35,420 nt of DNA, taken from positions 1 through 35,420 of the forward strand of contig JAHIZO010000003.1 in assembly GCA_018814405.1 (NCBI GenBank), written 5' to 3'. The notes below the pieces were generated by a model, which saw nothing but the letters and a program-made list of their open reading frames with translations, did not search any database and was not told where the DNA came from. The stretch's first letter is position 1. Each line of letters begins with the position of its first letter. Made by a program: the position numbers and the translations under genes. Shown here piece by piece: positions 8,877 to 18,505 of this stretch. This DNA is from Gammaproteobacteria bacterium (GTDB lineage Bacteria; Pseudomonadota; Gammaproteobacteria; Burkholderiales; Gallionellaceae).

Positions 8877-11296
8877 TCCTGACGGTGGCCTGGCTGATCG
8901 CGCGCCAGATATCCCGCCCGATCGGTGCGCTGGCAATCACCTCACGTGCGATCCGTCAGGGCGACAGGTCTGCCCGCGCACGCCTGGACGGTCCGCCCGA
9001 GATCGTCGATGTGGCGCGGGAATTCAATGAGATGCTCAATGTGCGCATGCAGTCGGAGATGGCCTTGCAAGCCAGCCAGGATGAGCTGGAGGAGGCACTG
9101 AAGATCGCGCAGCTGGGATATTGGCAGTATGTGTTCGACACAGACGAGTTCATCTTCAACGATCAATACTACTCCCTGCATCACACCAGCGCAGAACGGA
9201 TGGGCGGATATCGTGTGCCTGCGAGCGCATTCATCCAGAAGCTGGTTTTCGCTGAAGACCAGGGGCTGGTTCGGGAGGCGCTGCAACGCGCTGCCAGCGC
9301 CGATACGCCCGATTTCACACACCGTTTCGAGATGCGGATCCATTGTGAGGGCAGCGACACACGCTGGGTGCAGGTCTTGCTCAAGATCGTTCAGGACGAA
9401 GCGAGCGGGGCACGCCATCTGGTCGGTGCGAGCCAGAACATCAGTGAGCGCAAATATGCAGAATTGAACCAGGTCAGGCTGAACCGTTCGCTGAGGGTGC
9501 TGAGTGAATGCAATGCGGCGCTGGTGCACGCTGAGGATGAGTCACAGCTGCTGGCAGAGATCTGCCGCCTCATCGTGCTGGAAGGTACTTACCCGATGGC
9601 GAGTGTCATCTATCCGGGACGGGAGGCTGGCGCAGGTCGCGTCGCTGCGCAGTATGTCGTTGGCAGAGCCGATAGCGAATTGGCTGAGGCACTCGCGCAG
9701 AGTGCCGAGATCACCGGATTGATGCAAAACGGCAAGGAAAATATCGTCCACGAACTCGATGCATCCCATCCTTCATCCGGCTTTGAAAGGATCGCTACGG
9801 AAAGGGGATGCCGTTCCCTGATCGCCTTTGTACTGCGCAACAGTAAAAATGAGGTGCTGGGGGTGTTGTGCATCTTTGCAGAAAGGACTGATGAGTTCCG
9901 TACAGAGGAACTCGCCCTGTTGCAGGAACTCGCGGACGATCTGGCCTATGGCATCAGTACGCTGCGTGTCCGTATCCAGCATGCGGAAGCCGAGAAAAAA
10001 CTGGAGTTCCTGGCGCACCACGACTTGCTGACCGGGCTACCCAATCGCCTGCTGTTAAGAGACCGCTTCGAACAGGCCGTTGCGCAGGCGGATCGCAACC
10101 GCTCGGGTGTGGCCGTGCTCTTTCTCGATCTGGACAACTTCAAGCAGGTGAACGACTCGCTGGGACACAACTATGGAGACCAGTTGCTCGTGAAAGTGGT
10201 CGAACGCTTGCGTGACTGCTTGCGGGAGACGGATACCATCAGCCGGCAAGGCGGGGACGAGTTCGTGGTGCTGCTCACCAATCTGAACGATCTGGCCGCG
10301 ATCAGCAGTATCGCGCAGCATATCGTCGAGATGTTCGCAGAACCTTTCGAGCTTGAGAGCTACACGATCAACACCACCTTCAGTCTCGGGGTGAGTCTGT
10401 ATCCGGACGACGGCGAGGATTTCGACACACTGCTGATGAATGCGGATACCGCGATGTATCAGGCCAAGGACAGCGGACGCGATACCTACCGCTATTTCTC
10501 GCAGAAGATGAATCTCGATGCGCAGGAACAGCTGCAACTGCAAGGGCAATTGCGTCAGGCCATCAAGAACCAGGAATTCATCCTGCACTATCAACCGCAG
10601 GTCAACATCGCCAGCGGCCAAGTCGTGGGCGCAGAAGCCCTGATCCGCTGGATACATCCCGTAAACGGCCTGATGCCGCCGGGCAGATTCATCCCGTTGG
10701 CCGAGCGCACGGGGCTGGTGATCCCCATGGGCGACTGGGTCCTGCACGAGGCCTGTCAGCAAGCGCAAGCCTGGTGTGAGGCAGGCAATCCCTTGGTGAT
10801 GGCGGTCAACATCTCGGCGCTGCAATTCAAGCGTGGCAACCTGCTTGATACGGTCTCCCATGCGCTCAAGCACTCTGGCTTGGCACCAGAGTGCCTGGAG
10901 CTGGAGCTGACGGAATCGGTGTTGCTGCAGGATGCGGATAACGCCATCGCCATGCTGCGCAAACTGAAAGACATGGGGGTGAAACTCTCCATCGACGATT
11001 TCGGCACGGGCTATTCCAGCCTTGCCTATCTGAAGCGACTGGCGGTGGACAAGCTGAAGATCGACCAGTCGTTCGTGCGCGATCTGCATACGGATATGGA
11101 CTCGGTCGCCATCGCCCGCGCGATCGTGCAGCTTGGCCACATCCTGCAACTGACCGTGATCGCCGAAGGGGTGGAGACGCAGGAACAGTTCGCTGCGCTG
11201 CAGGAATTCGGATGTGACGAAGTGCAGGGTTATCTGTACAGCCGACCTGTTCCGGCGCCCGAATTCGAAGCGTTCTGCATGCGTACAGGGGGATGA
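8651..11296 (+). CDS. HAMP-PAS-GAF-GGDEF-EAL output part (separated from its sensor by a frameshift)
   Basis: This frame carries the rest of the c-di-GMP enzyme; residues before about 36 are out-of-frame nonsense, so the true coding part begins near 8757. In order: end of the periplasmic sensor, membrane helix (about 66-84), HAMP (85-137), PAS (about 150-270), GAF (about 290-430), GGDEF (about 455-615, intact RQGGDEFVVLL preceded by the RxxD inhibitory site RETD) and EAL (from about 640, with AEALIRW, ELTESVLL, DDFGTGYSS and the AEGVET segment). Both synthase and phosphodiesterase motifs are complete, so either activity is possible. With one base restored the protein would be about 1,100 residues. 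The stop overlaps the porin start by 4 bases. Confidence 0.8.
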   Translation: MGGPEPWAEPDHKKHPRGIRGGDGGGRRDQAALPILEVKEVPWKVYVGIPSSYIEAQLQVALYRNLLLGMFGLVLILTVAWLIARQISRPIGALAITSRAIRQGDRSARARLDGPPEIVDVAREFNEMLNVRMQSEMALQASQDELEEALKIAQLGYWQYVFDTDEFIFNDQYYSLHHTSAERMGGYRVPASAFIQKLVFAEDQGLVREALQRAASADTPDFTHRFEMRIHCEGSDTRWVQVLLKIVQDEASGARHLVGASQNISERKYAELNQVRLNRSLRVLSECNAALVHAEDESQLLAEICRLIVLEGTYPMASVIYPGREAGAGRVAAQYVVGRADSELAEALAQSAEITGLMQNGKENIVHELDASHPSSGFERIATERGCRSLIAFVLRNSKNEVLGVLCIFAERTDEFRTEELALLQELADDLAYGISTLRVRIQHAEAEKKLEFLAHHDLLTGLPNRLLLRDRFEQAVAQADRNRSGVAVLFLDLDNFKQVNDSLGHNYGDQLLVKVVERLRDCLRETDTISRQGGDEFVVLLTNLNDLAAISSIAQHIVEMFAEPFELESYTINTTFSLGVSLYPDDGEDFDTLLMNADTAMYQAKDSGRDTYRYFSQKMNLDAQEQLQLQGQLRQAIKNQEFILHYQPQVNIASGQVVGAEALIRWIHPVNGLMPPGRFIPLAERTGLVIPMGDWVLHEACQQAQAWCEAGNPLVMAVNISALQFKRGNLLDTVSHALKHSGLAPECLELELTESVLLQDADNAIAMLRKLKDMGVKLSIDDFGTGYSSLAYLKRLAVDKLKIDQSFVRDLHTDMDSVAIARAIVQLGHILQLTVIAEGVETQEQFAALQEFGCDEVQGYLYSRPVPAPEFEAFCMRTGG

Positions 11297-12588
11297 AGAT
11301 GCGCTTCGATCTGGCCGTGGCCATCTTGACGGGAATGCTCGCAAGCAGTGCCCAAGCAACGAACTGGTTGCAGCTACAGGGTAATGAGCCGCCCAATGCA
11401 CCTGCGTTCCGTTGGGGCGGATTCATCCAGCCGACCTACACACATATTCTGGCCGGTCCGGTCGCCGGCTTGCAGGGCGGATTGACGATCCATGATGGGC
11501 GCTATTCCACGCTCAATCTGAATTGGCCCAGTCTGAGCACACCCCACCAGTTCCAGGTGTTGCGCGCAGGCGTGGCGATGCGGGGGAAAGTGAACGAGGA
11601 GGTCAATTACTTCCTGGCCGCTGATGTCGGCCGTAACGGGAGCACCCTCTACAAGGACGCAGTGCTGAGCGATGCCTCGCTGACATTCAACTACATCCCC
11701 GGTGCCCGCATCCGTGCCGGACTGTTCAAACTGCCGACCAGCGAAGAGGCGCTGCTGGCGGTGAATGTGTCCGGGTCATACATCTACAATTCCAATGCGG
11801 TGCTGTACATGCTGGTCGGCTTGCCGGTAGAGGCGACCGGCACAGTCAATCCGGGCGGAACCTCGACTGCACGGCTGGTCAGCGGCTTCTCCGGTTACCG
11901 TGATTGGGGCGTGCAGGTCTATGACTGGATGCAGCGCGGACAGTGGGAATATTCCTATGCCGCGATGGTCTCCAATGGCAATGCGATCGATACGCCGCGC
12001 GACAACGATGACCGCAAAGACCTGACCCTCCGCGTCCAGACATCCTATCTGCTGGGAAAGCCGGGGCCGAACCGGGAAGACCTCAGTGTCTTCCTGTGGC
12101 GTCAACGCGGCTCCCGCTTGTTCGGCAGTGAGCATTTCGGGCTGGTCCGTGAAGGCGCGGGTATCAAATATCTGTATGACGGTATCCGCCTGTCGGCGGA
12201 ATATCTGCAAGCCGATGGCATGGTCATTGGCGGGCAGGCGCCACCTTTCGTCGGCCAGCCGTTCGCGGCCGGTGTCAATGAAGCGGCCTCAGGCTGGTAT
12301 GTGGAAGGTGGTTGGCGCGTCCGCCCTGAATGGGAAGTGGACCTCCGCTATGACTATCTGGATTTCATGAAGCGCACTGTGGCCAACGAGCGTGAGTTCT
12401 CGACGCTCACATTGGGTCTCCAGTATTTCTTCTCGCCCGCCCTGCATCTCATCGCCAACCACGAGTGGCGCAAGATGTCGGTCAGTAATCCGAACGATAT
12501 TCCGGCGGGGCCGGCACGCGACAATGCACAACTGATCGCGGACAACCTCGGCGACCGGATGAGTGTCCAGCTGACCTGGAGTTTCTAG
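11293..12588 (+). CDS. Outer-membrane porin, OprP/OprO-like
   Basis: The 431-residue product has a signal peptide (MKMRFDLAVAILTGMLASSAQA, cleavage near 22), alternating beta-strand patterns throughout (for example WYVEGGWRVRPEWEVDLRYDYL) and a C-terminal Phe preceded by VQLTWSF, as in outer-membrane beta-barrels. The layout GFIQPTYTH near the start and RAGLFKLPTSEE near 140 fits the phosphate-selective porin O/P family; actual ion selectivity is unknown. The ATG overlaps the stop of the GGDEF-EAL gene (ATGA), which implies co-expression. Its stop overlaps the stop of the convergent Fe-S gene within CTAG. Confidence 0.75.
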   Translation: MKMRFDLAVAILTGMLASSAQATNWLQLQGNEPPNAPAFRWGGFIQPTYTHILAGPVAGLQGGLTIHDGRYSTLNLNWPSLSTPHQFQVLRAGVAMRGKVNEEVNYFLAADVGRNGSTLYKDAVLSDASLTFNYIPGARIRAGLFKLPTSEEALLAVNVSGSYIYNSNAVLYMLVGLPVEATGTVNPGGTSTARLVSGFSGYRDWGVQVYDWMQRGQWEYSYAAMVSNGNAIDTPRDNDDRKDLTLRVQTSYLLGKPGPNREDLSVFLWRQRGSRLFGSEHFGLVREGAGIKYLYDGIRLSAEYLQADGMVIGGQAPPFVGQPFAAGVNEAASGWYVEGGWRVRPEWEVDLRYDYLDFMKRTVANEREFSTLTLGLQYFFSPALHLIANHEWRKMSVSNPNDIPAGPARDNAQLIADNLGDRMSVQLTWSF

Positions 12589-13973
12589 CGCGCCTGTAGC
12601 GAGCGTTGCAAGACCTGCGCCAAGTGAAGCGATTCGCGTGCCGCACCGTCGCGGATCTGGTGGCGGCAACTGGTGCCGTTGGCTATCAGCAATGTCTCTT
12701 CACTGGCCGCACGTACCGTCGGCAACAAAGACAGCTCACCCATCTGCATCGACACTTCATAGTGCTCCGCTTCCATGCCGAACGAACCGGCCATGCCGCA
12801 GCAACTCGATTCGATGAACTCTACCTGCAAGTCCGGCACCAACCCCAGCACTTTGCTCATCGCGGGCATCACGCCGAACGCTTTCTGGTGGCAGTGGCCG
12901 TGCACCAGCACTTTTTCCGGAATGGATCTGAAGGGCAGGCCCAGGCGATTCGCATCATGTTCGCGCGCGAGGAACTCTTCCAGCAACACGGCCGCGTTGG
13001 CGACCTTGCCAACACGTTCGCCCAAGCCTAGCGAGTGATATTCGTCGCGCAACATCAGCAGGCAGGAAGGCTCCAACCCGATGATGGGCAGCCCGCGTTC
13101 CGCGAACGGCGATAGCACATCCAACATACGAGTCGCTTCTGCGCGCGCCTCGTCTATCAATCCGTTGGAATGGAAAGTGCGGCCACAGCACAGCGCACGT
13201 TCACCTGCTGCGGGTTGCGCGATGTGCGCCGTGTAACCGGCGGCTTGCAACACGTCCAGTGCAGCCTGCGCGATCTGCGGATCGAGATGGTTGGAGAAGG
13301 TGTCCACCAGCAACACGACTTCGCGCGCCGCCGCGTTCCCGAATAGTGTTCGCGGCACACTGGAAAGAAAATCCTGCGCCGCCGCCTTGGGCAGAGAACG
13401 TTGTGCGGCGATGCCCAGCCAGCGTTGCATCGCTTTCGCGACCAGCGGTACGCGAAGGCGCAACGCACCAATCAAATTGAGATGCTTCAGATGCTTCGCG
13501 TAGCGCGGTGTGAATGCGAACAATCGCTCGCGCAAGGGAATGCCTCCGAGTTGTTGCCAACGCTGTGCCATCGCTTCCACGCGCAGCAAGGCCATATCCA
13601 CACCATGCGGGCATTCGCTCTTGCAGCCTTTACAGCTCACGCAGTATTCCATCGCTTCGGCCAGCGCTGCACTCAGGAACGGATGCTCACCCAATTCGCC
13701 ATCGAGTGCCGCCTTGAGCGTGACCGCGCGATGATGCGTGGAATGCTTCTCGTCATCGGTGGCGCGATAGCTGGGGCACATAACGCCTGTGTGTTTGTTC
13801 TGACAATGACGCTTGCCCATGCACACCGCCGCCGCCTTGGCATAACCGCCGCCAGCCGCGGGCGCAGCCTCGCTCTCATCAAAGCCGCCGAAATCGAAGC
13901 TGCCGAAACTGCCGTAACTCTCGTAGCCCGACCAATCGAGTTGGGTCTTTATCTGTGCGGGCTTCTCACTCAT
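12585..13973 (-). CDS. CCG-domain Fe-S protein, GlpC/heterodisulfide-reductase-like
   Basis: The 462-residue product is a soluble Fe-S protein. After a Gly/Ser-rich start it has two Cys groups for [4Fe-4S] clusters: CMGKRHC...GVMCPSY (about 58-75) and CVSCKGCKSECPHG (about 112-125). Two CCG modules follow: LCCGRTFHSNG and, near the C-terminus, SSCCGMAGSFGMEAEHYE, with HGHCHQKA between. The layout matches the Fe-S half of FAD-linked dehydrogenases such as D-lactate or glycerol-3-phosphate dehydrogenases, but no flavin subunit is adjacent. ATG 13973 overlaps the upstream GST stop (ATGA), so I prefer it to the longer frame from 14048. It may pass electrons to or from quinone or ferredoxin; the partner is unknown. 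Confidence 0.8.
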   Translation of the reverse strand: MSEKPAQIKTQLDWSGYESYGSFGSFDFGGFDESEAAPAAGGGYAKAAAVCMGKRHCQNKHTGVMCPSYRATDDEKHSTHHRAVTLKAALDGELGEHPFLSAALAEAMEYCVSCKGCKSECPHGVDMALLRVEAMAQRWQQLGGIPLRERLFAFTPRYAKHLKHLNLIGALRLRVPLVAKAMQRWLGIAAQRSLPKAAAQDFLSSVPRTLFGNAAAREVVLLVDTFSNHLDPQIAQAALDVLQAAGYTAHIAQPAAGERALCCGRTFHSNGLIDEARAEATRMLDVLSPFAERGLPIIGLEPSCLLMLRDEYHSLGLGERVGKVANAAVLLEEFLAREHDANRLGLPFRSIPEKVLVHGHCHQKAFGVMPAMSKVLGLVPDLQVEFIESSCCGMAGSFGMEAEHYEVSMQMGELSLLPTVRAASEETLLIANGTSCRHQIRDGAARESLHLAQVLQRSLQAR

Positions 13974-14587
13974 ACCCGGTAACCTTCTTCCATCAGCACG
14001 CGCCGCACCGCAGGGCGTTGCAGCATGCGCTGGTAATGCGCCAAGCAATTCGGCGGTAGTGCCAGCTTGATCTTGTCCGCCCAGAACTCCACATAGAACA
14101 AGGCCGCATCCGCGATGCTGAAACTGCCGACCACATATTCCTTACCCGCCAACACATCGTTCATCACCGCAAAACCCTTGCTCACGATCTCGCGACCACG
14201 CGCTTGTATCAACTCGTGTTCAGCTTCGTTGGACGAATAGTTCCCGGTGGTGAAGATGCGCGTGTAACCCGATCCGTGGATCGTGCCCACCACGTAATCC
14301 AAAGTCTCGATCACGCGCACCTCGCCCTCCACATTGTCCGGCAACAGCTTCGCTTTGGGATAAGTGCGCGCCAGCCACCACGCGATGGCCTGGAACTCGG
14401 TGATGGCCGAACCGTCATCGCGCACCAGCGTCGGGATGGTGGCCTTGGGATTCACCGACAGATTCTCCGGGCGCAGATGATCGCCCGCCATCAGGTTGAC
14501 CAGATACACCTCGAACACCAGCTCCAGCTCTTCAAGCAGGATGTGGATGCCGGTCGAACACGAACCGGGCGTCATGTAGAACTTCAT
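13970..14587 (-). CDS. Glutathione S-transferase-like protein
   Basis: The 205-residue product has the N-terminal thioredoxin-fold GST domain (MKFYMTPGSCSTGIHILLEE, catalytic Ser/Cys region at 8-12; NPKATIPTLVRDDG with the conserved cis-Pro near 56; ITEFQAIAWWLA) and the all-helical C-terminal domain with SIADAALFYVEFW. This is the usual length. ATG 14587 is the natural start; the frame extends to 14626 without a family-like sequence. It is translationally coupled to the Fe-S gene and lies behind a sigma-54-like site, so a redox role during nitrogen fixation is plausible. The substrate is unknown. Confidence 0.85.
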   Translation of the reverse strand: MKFYMTPGSCSTGIHILLEELELVFEVYLVNLMAGDHLRPENLSVNPKATIPTLVRDDGSAITEFQAIAWWLARTYPKAKLLPDNVEGEVRVIETLDYVVGTIHGSGYTRIFTTGNYSSNEAEHELIQARGREIVSKGFAVMNDVLAGKEYVVGSFSIADAALFYVEFWADKIKLALPPNCLAHYQRMLQRPAVRRVLMEEGYRV

Positions 14588-14928
14588 CGTAGCTTCCCAG
14601 AGTAAATAACGAACGCGATGCCACAACGAACGCTGGCGATGTCGGATTACCTACAACCATGATGCACCGCTTTGGAAGTCGGCAGATGTTGGGGTTGCAG
14701 GGACCAGACTGAGGTCAGTCGATGTTGCAGAGTGCTATTGGGAGGAGTTGAGCAAGAAATCGGCCAGTGATGCAGGCGCGTGCAGCAAGAGGAGAGTTCG
14801 TCTTTCGTGAAATTATCGTCTTGCAACCATTTTGGCGAGGTATAAAATACATACAACAATAAACAGTGACGGCATCCACAGCATGAGCCGGCTTCCTTTC
14901 CTCTCGATCATTTCCATCGGTCAGTCAG
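14588..14928. other. Intergenic region between the GST and PAS-GGDEF genes
   Basis: This 341-base gap separates divergent genes. It holds a sigma-54-like site on the minus strand (14752-14766) and the presumed promoter of the PAS-GGDEF gene, for which the AT-rich stretch TATAAAATACATACAACAATAAA (about 14841-14863) is the best location. A 70-codon minus-strand frame (14647-14859) crosses it but has no family-like sequence or good ribosome site. No exact NifA site was found. Confidence 0.5.
14752..14766 (-). promoter_or_regulatory. Sigma-54-like promoter upstream of the GST/Fe-S operon
   Basis: On the minus strand TGGCCGATTTCTTGC has TGGC and TTGC at the correct spacing (GG and GC elements 10 bases apart). 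The middle CGA differs from the preferred ACG. The predicted start near 14740 gives a long leader of about 150 bases to ATG 14587. No TGT-N10-ACA was found upstream. Confidence 0.5.
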
Positions 14929-16482
14929 ATGGGGGCTTCCTTACGACTTTCGGGATATGAACCTATGGCCGATGACTCCAAGACACTGATCATGAAAGAG
15001 CCCCGCCAATCGGCGGTATGGATGCTGACCGTATTGGCGGTGTCCGTATTCATCATCGAAGTATTGGTGATGGTTCTCTTGTCATCTTTGCCTCCCATGT
15101 CCGAGACAGCAAGCGCGATGATCGATGCGACCATGCTCTCGCTGTTCCTGTTCCCCATTTTCTATTTCTTGGTCTTCAGGCCGCTGATCGTCAATATCAC
15201 CGAGCGCAAGATGGCCGAGGAGGCGCTGCGCGAAAGCGAGGTGCGCTTCCGCAGGATGGCAGACCACGCTCCCGCACTCATCTGGCTGTCGGATACCCGG
15301 AACATGGGCATCTGGTACAACAAGCACTGGCTCGAGTACACGGGGCGCAGCATGGAGCAGGAGTTGGGCTTAGGCTGGCTGGAGGGGATGCATCCGGATG
15401 ACCGCGCGCGCAGTGCAGCCTATTGTCAGGCGTCCTTCGACGCGAGGAAGAAGTTCGAGATGGAGTTCCGCCTGCGCCGCGCCGACGGCAGATACGCCTG
15501 GATCGCCGATGTCGGAGTGCCGCGTTTCGATGATAACGGAGAGTTCCTCGGATACATAGGCTATTGCTGGGACATCGATAGCCGGAAGGCGACCGAAACC
15601 AGATTGCAACTTGCCGCAAACGTGTTCACGCATGCGCGCGAGGGGATACTGATCGCGGATGCGAGCGGCTCCATCATCGATGTCAACGACACCTTCACCC
15701 GTATCACCGGTTATGGCCGCGAAGAGGTGCTGGGCAAGAATCCCCGGATACTTCAATCCGGTCGCCAGTCCAAGGAGTTCTATACCATCATGTGGAAAGA
15801 ACTCCTCGAGAAAGGACACTGGACCGGAGAGGTATGGAATCGTCGCAAGAGCGGCGAGGTCTACGCCGAGATGCTCACCATCAGTGTCGTATACGACACT
15901 GATAAAGCCATACAGAACTACGTTGCTTTGTTCACCGACATCACCTCGATGAAGGAACACCAGCACCAGCTTGAGCACATCGCACACTTCGATGCGCTGA
16001 CCGGCCTGCCCAATCGCATACTGCTGGCCGACCGCTTGCATCAAGCATTGGCTCAAAGCCAGCGCCGTAATCAGACGCTGGCCGTGGTGTTCGTCGATCT
16101 GGACGGATTCAAAACGGTCAACGACGCCCACGGACACAAGGTCGGGGATGAGCTGCTGATCATCGTCTCGCAGCGTATGCGGTCGGTGCTGCGCGAGGGG
16201 GATACGCTGGCACGTATCGGCGGCGACGAATTCGTGGCGGTACTGGTCGACCTGGAGATGCCGCAGGATTGGCAGCAACTGATCACCCGGCTATTGGAAG
16301 CCGCCTCGGCGCCTGTTCAGATCGGTGATCTTGAAGTGAATGTATCCGCCAGCATCGGTGTGACGCTCTATCCCGATGATGATGCCGATGCCGATATCCT
16401 GATGCGGCATGCGGACCAGGCGATGTATCTCGCAAAACAGGCAGGCAAGAATTGCTATCGCCTCTTTGCTGCAGGCCGGTAA
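14929..16482 (+). CDS. Membrane PAS-PAS-GGDEF diguanylate cyclase
   Basis: The product has two membrane helices (about 30-52 and 63-87) with a short periplasmic loop, then PAS 1 (about 105-225, with ALIWLSDTRNMGIWYN and WIADVGVPRFDDNGEFLGYI), PAS 2 (about 228-345, with GILIADASGSIIDVNDTF) and GGDEF (about 355-515). The active site RIGGDEFVAVL is intact and REGD five residues before it is a product-inhibition site, so it should synthesise c-di-GMP and be feedback-controlled. No EAL domain. The start may be ATG 14929 or ATG 14965 (MADDSKTL); neither has a convincing ribosome site. Its PAS 2-GGDEF half closely resembles that of the gene at 23552-25357, suggesting related paralogues. Confidence 0.9.
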   Translation: MGASLRLSGYEPMADDSKTLIMKEPRQSAVWMLTVLAVSVFIIEVLVMVLLSSLPPMSETASAMIDATMLSLFLFPIFYFLVFRPLIVNITERKMAEEALRESEVRFRRMADHAPALIWLSDTRNMGIWYNKHWLEYTGRSMEQELGLGWLEGMHPDDRARSAAYCQASFDARKKFEMEFRLRRADGRYAWIADVGVPRFDDNGEFLGYIGYCWDIDSRKATETRLQLAANVFTHAREGILIADASGSIIDVNDTFTRITGYGREEVLGKNPRILQSGRQSKEFYTIMWKELLEKGHWTGEVWNRRKSGEVYAEMLTISVVYDTDKAIQNYVALFTDITSMKEHQHQLEHIAHFDALTGLPNRILLADRLHQALAQSQRRNQTLAVVFVDLDGFKTVNDAHGHKVGDELLIIVSQRMRSVLREGDTLARIGGDEFVAVLVDLEMPQDWQQLITRLLEAASAPVQIGDLEVNVSASIGVTLYPDDDADADILMRHADQAMYLAKQAGKNCYRLFAAGR

Positions 16483-16531
16483 AGCCTGGTCAGAAGGACT
16501 TGATCACCATGCTTGGCTTCAAACCGGCTGG

Positions 16532-17434
16532 CTAGTACGCCGCCATCCCTACCTCATACAAACCACCGATCACGGTGTACTCGTCCTCCCCCTGCAACAT
16601 CCCCGGCAGCAATCTTGAATAGCAGAACACTTTCGATATCGGCACTTGCGCAGTGAGCAGGTAGTCGCCGAACTCGTCAGCGCGTTCGAGGTTGGCGGTG
16701 AATGAGTTGAGGTTGTTGAACAGGACGATGCGGTGCTTGTTGTCTAGCGTGGCGATGGTCTCGTATTCGTCGAGGCGATTCACGCCGCGGTACAAAGTCA
16801 GGTGAGTCTCGTCCGGATGGAGGCGGGCGAGTTCGTATTGGCTATATGTATAGAGCAGATCGAACTGTGATTCGATGGCGTTGGTGCCGTACAAAGCCGT
16901 GGCGCGCATCTCCAGGTAACTCCTATACGCTTCGCCGGAGAAATCTCTGATGTGCCCGCCGTGTTGTCTTGGCAACAATCCGAAACGTGATTCCACCCAG
17001 CCTTTCAAAGCTGCACCTTCCACACCATCCGAATCGAAACTCCAGCCGCGCATCATGCGCAGGTAGTCGGCCTTTTGTCGTTTGTGGAGTGTGCTGTCGG
17101 TGTAACCCGCTTGTTCCGGTTGGTCTAGATAGAAGGCGGCATTCATATGAATACTGAATGCACGCGCGCGTTCGTGTGCGTCATCCAGTTTGTCGAGCAA
17201 CTCAAACAGGCCGCAGTGGAACTGAGCGACGCCATCGAGTTCGAGCGCGACAGGGGCGCGTTGGAAGGTGAGGCCGCCCAGTATGTCGGCGGGCAGGTTG
17301 CAGCGATTGATGGGCAGGCGTGCGTAGCGGGGCAGCGTGGCGTTTGTTGTTGTCGCTACTCCTACAAAGTGCTCTGCCTTGTTGTGTTCCACTTCCCCTT
17401 TGTGGGTTTGCGACGGAGTGGAATTCTGTTTCAT
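16532..17434 (-). CDS. draT: NAD(+)--dinitrogen-reductase ADP-D-ribosyltransferase DraT
   Basis: DraT switches off nitrogenase by ADP-ribosylating an arginine of NifH when ammonium rises or energy falls. Family hallmarks are LPINRCNLPADILGGLTFQ near the N-terminus, TLYRGVNRLDEYE, NLNSFTANLERADEFGDYLL and the C-terminal LLPGMLQGEDEYTVIGGLYE. The target residue is present in the neighbouring NifH (Arg101). ATG 17434 gives 300 residues, but its upstream CCTCCTGAA is no ribosome site; GTG 17392 is an alternative. A longer TTG-started frame to 17509 would cross the nifH promoter and is unlikely. The 5' end overlaps the NifA site of nifH. The gene is divergent from nifH, as in other diazotrophs; the usual partner draG is not in the window. 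Confidence 0.92.
   Translation of the reverse strand: MKQNSTPSQTHKGEVEHNKAEHFVGVATTTNATLPRYARLPINRCNLPADILGGLTFQRAPVALELDGVAQFHCGLFELLDKLDDAHERARAFSIHMNAAFYLDQPEQAGYTDSTLHKRQKADYLRMMRGWSFDSDGVEGAALKGWVESRFGLLPRQHGGHIRDFSGEAYRSYLEMRATALYGTNAIESQFDLLYTYSQYELARLHPDETHLTLYRGVNRLDEYETIATLDNKHRIVLFNNLNSFTANLERADEFGDYLLTAQVPISKVFCYSRLLPGMLQGEDEYTVIGGLYEVGMAAY
17351..17366. promoter_or_regulatory. NifA upstream activator site of nifH
   Basis: TGTCGCTACTCCTACA is an exact TGT-N10-ACA NifA-binding motif. It ends 97 bases before the nifH -24 box, a normal distance for DNA looping to sigma-54 polymerase. It lies within the draT 5' coding region if draT starts at 17434. Confidence 0.8.
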
Positions 17435-17463
17435 TTCAGGAGGTTGATGTTTTGTGGGAGGGG

Positions 17464-17478
17464 TGGCACGGAGCTTGC
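17464..17478 (+). promoter_or_regulatory. Sigma-54 (-24/-12) promoter of the nif operon
   Basis: TGGCACGGAGCTTGC is a perfect match to TGGCACG-N4-TTGC. Predicted start is near 17490, leaving a leader of about 58 bases before nifH, which has AAGGAG at 17536-17541. Confidence 0.93.
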
Positions 17479-17520
17479 GATGTAAAGGGTGCGAGCGAGA
17501 GAACTTCAATCGCGACTTAA

Positions 17521-18420
<900 letters not shown>

Positions 18421-18433
18421 TGTGATGTTGTAA

Positions 18434-18455
18434 CGGCGGGTCATCCGGCCCGCCG
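18434..18455 (+). other. Hairpin between nifH and nifD
   Basis: CGGCGGG (18434-18440) pairs with CCCGCCG (18449-18455) around an 8-base loop. There is no T-run, so it probably stabilises the nifH 3' end or causes partial termination or processing, as seen in other nif operons. Confidence 0.6.
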
Positions 18456-18505
18456 CTCTCTCTAACACTGGGCTCCACAGATTGGTGGGCCATAAGGAGA
18501 ATGAA

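Noticed and set aside
10055-11401. 448-codon minus-strand frame opposite the GGDEF-EAL gene
   Set aside because: It is a shadow of the GC-rich EAL/GGDEF coding strand; its translation has no family-like sequence and the plus-strand motifs are intact.
14647-14859. 70-codon minus-strand frame between the GST and GGDEF genes
   Set aside because: It crosses the sigma-54-like site, has no ribosome site and a composition unlike the neighbouring proteins.
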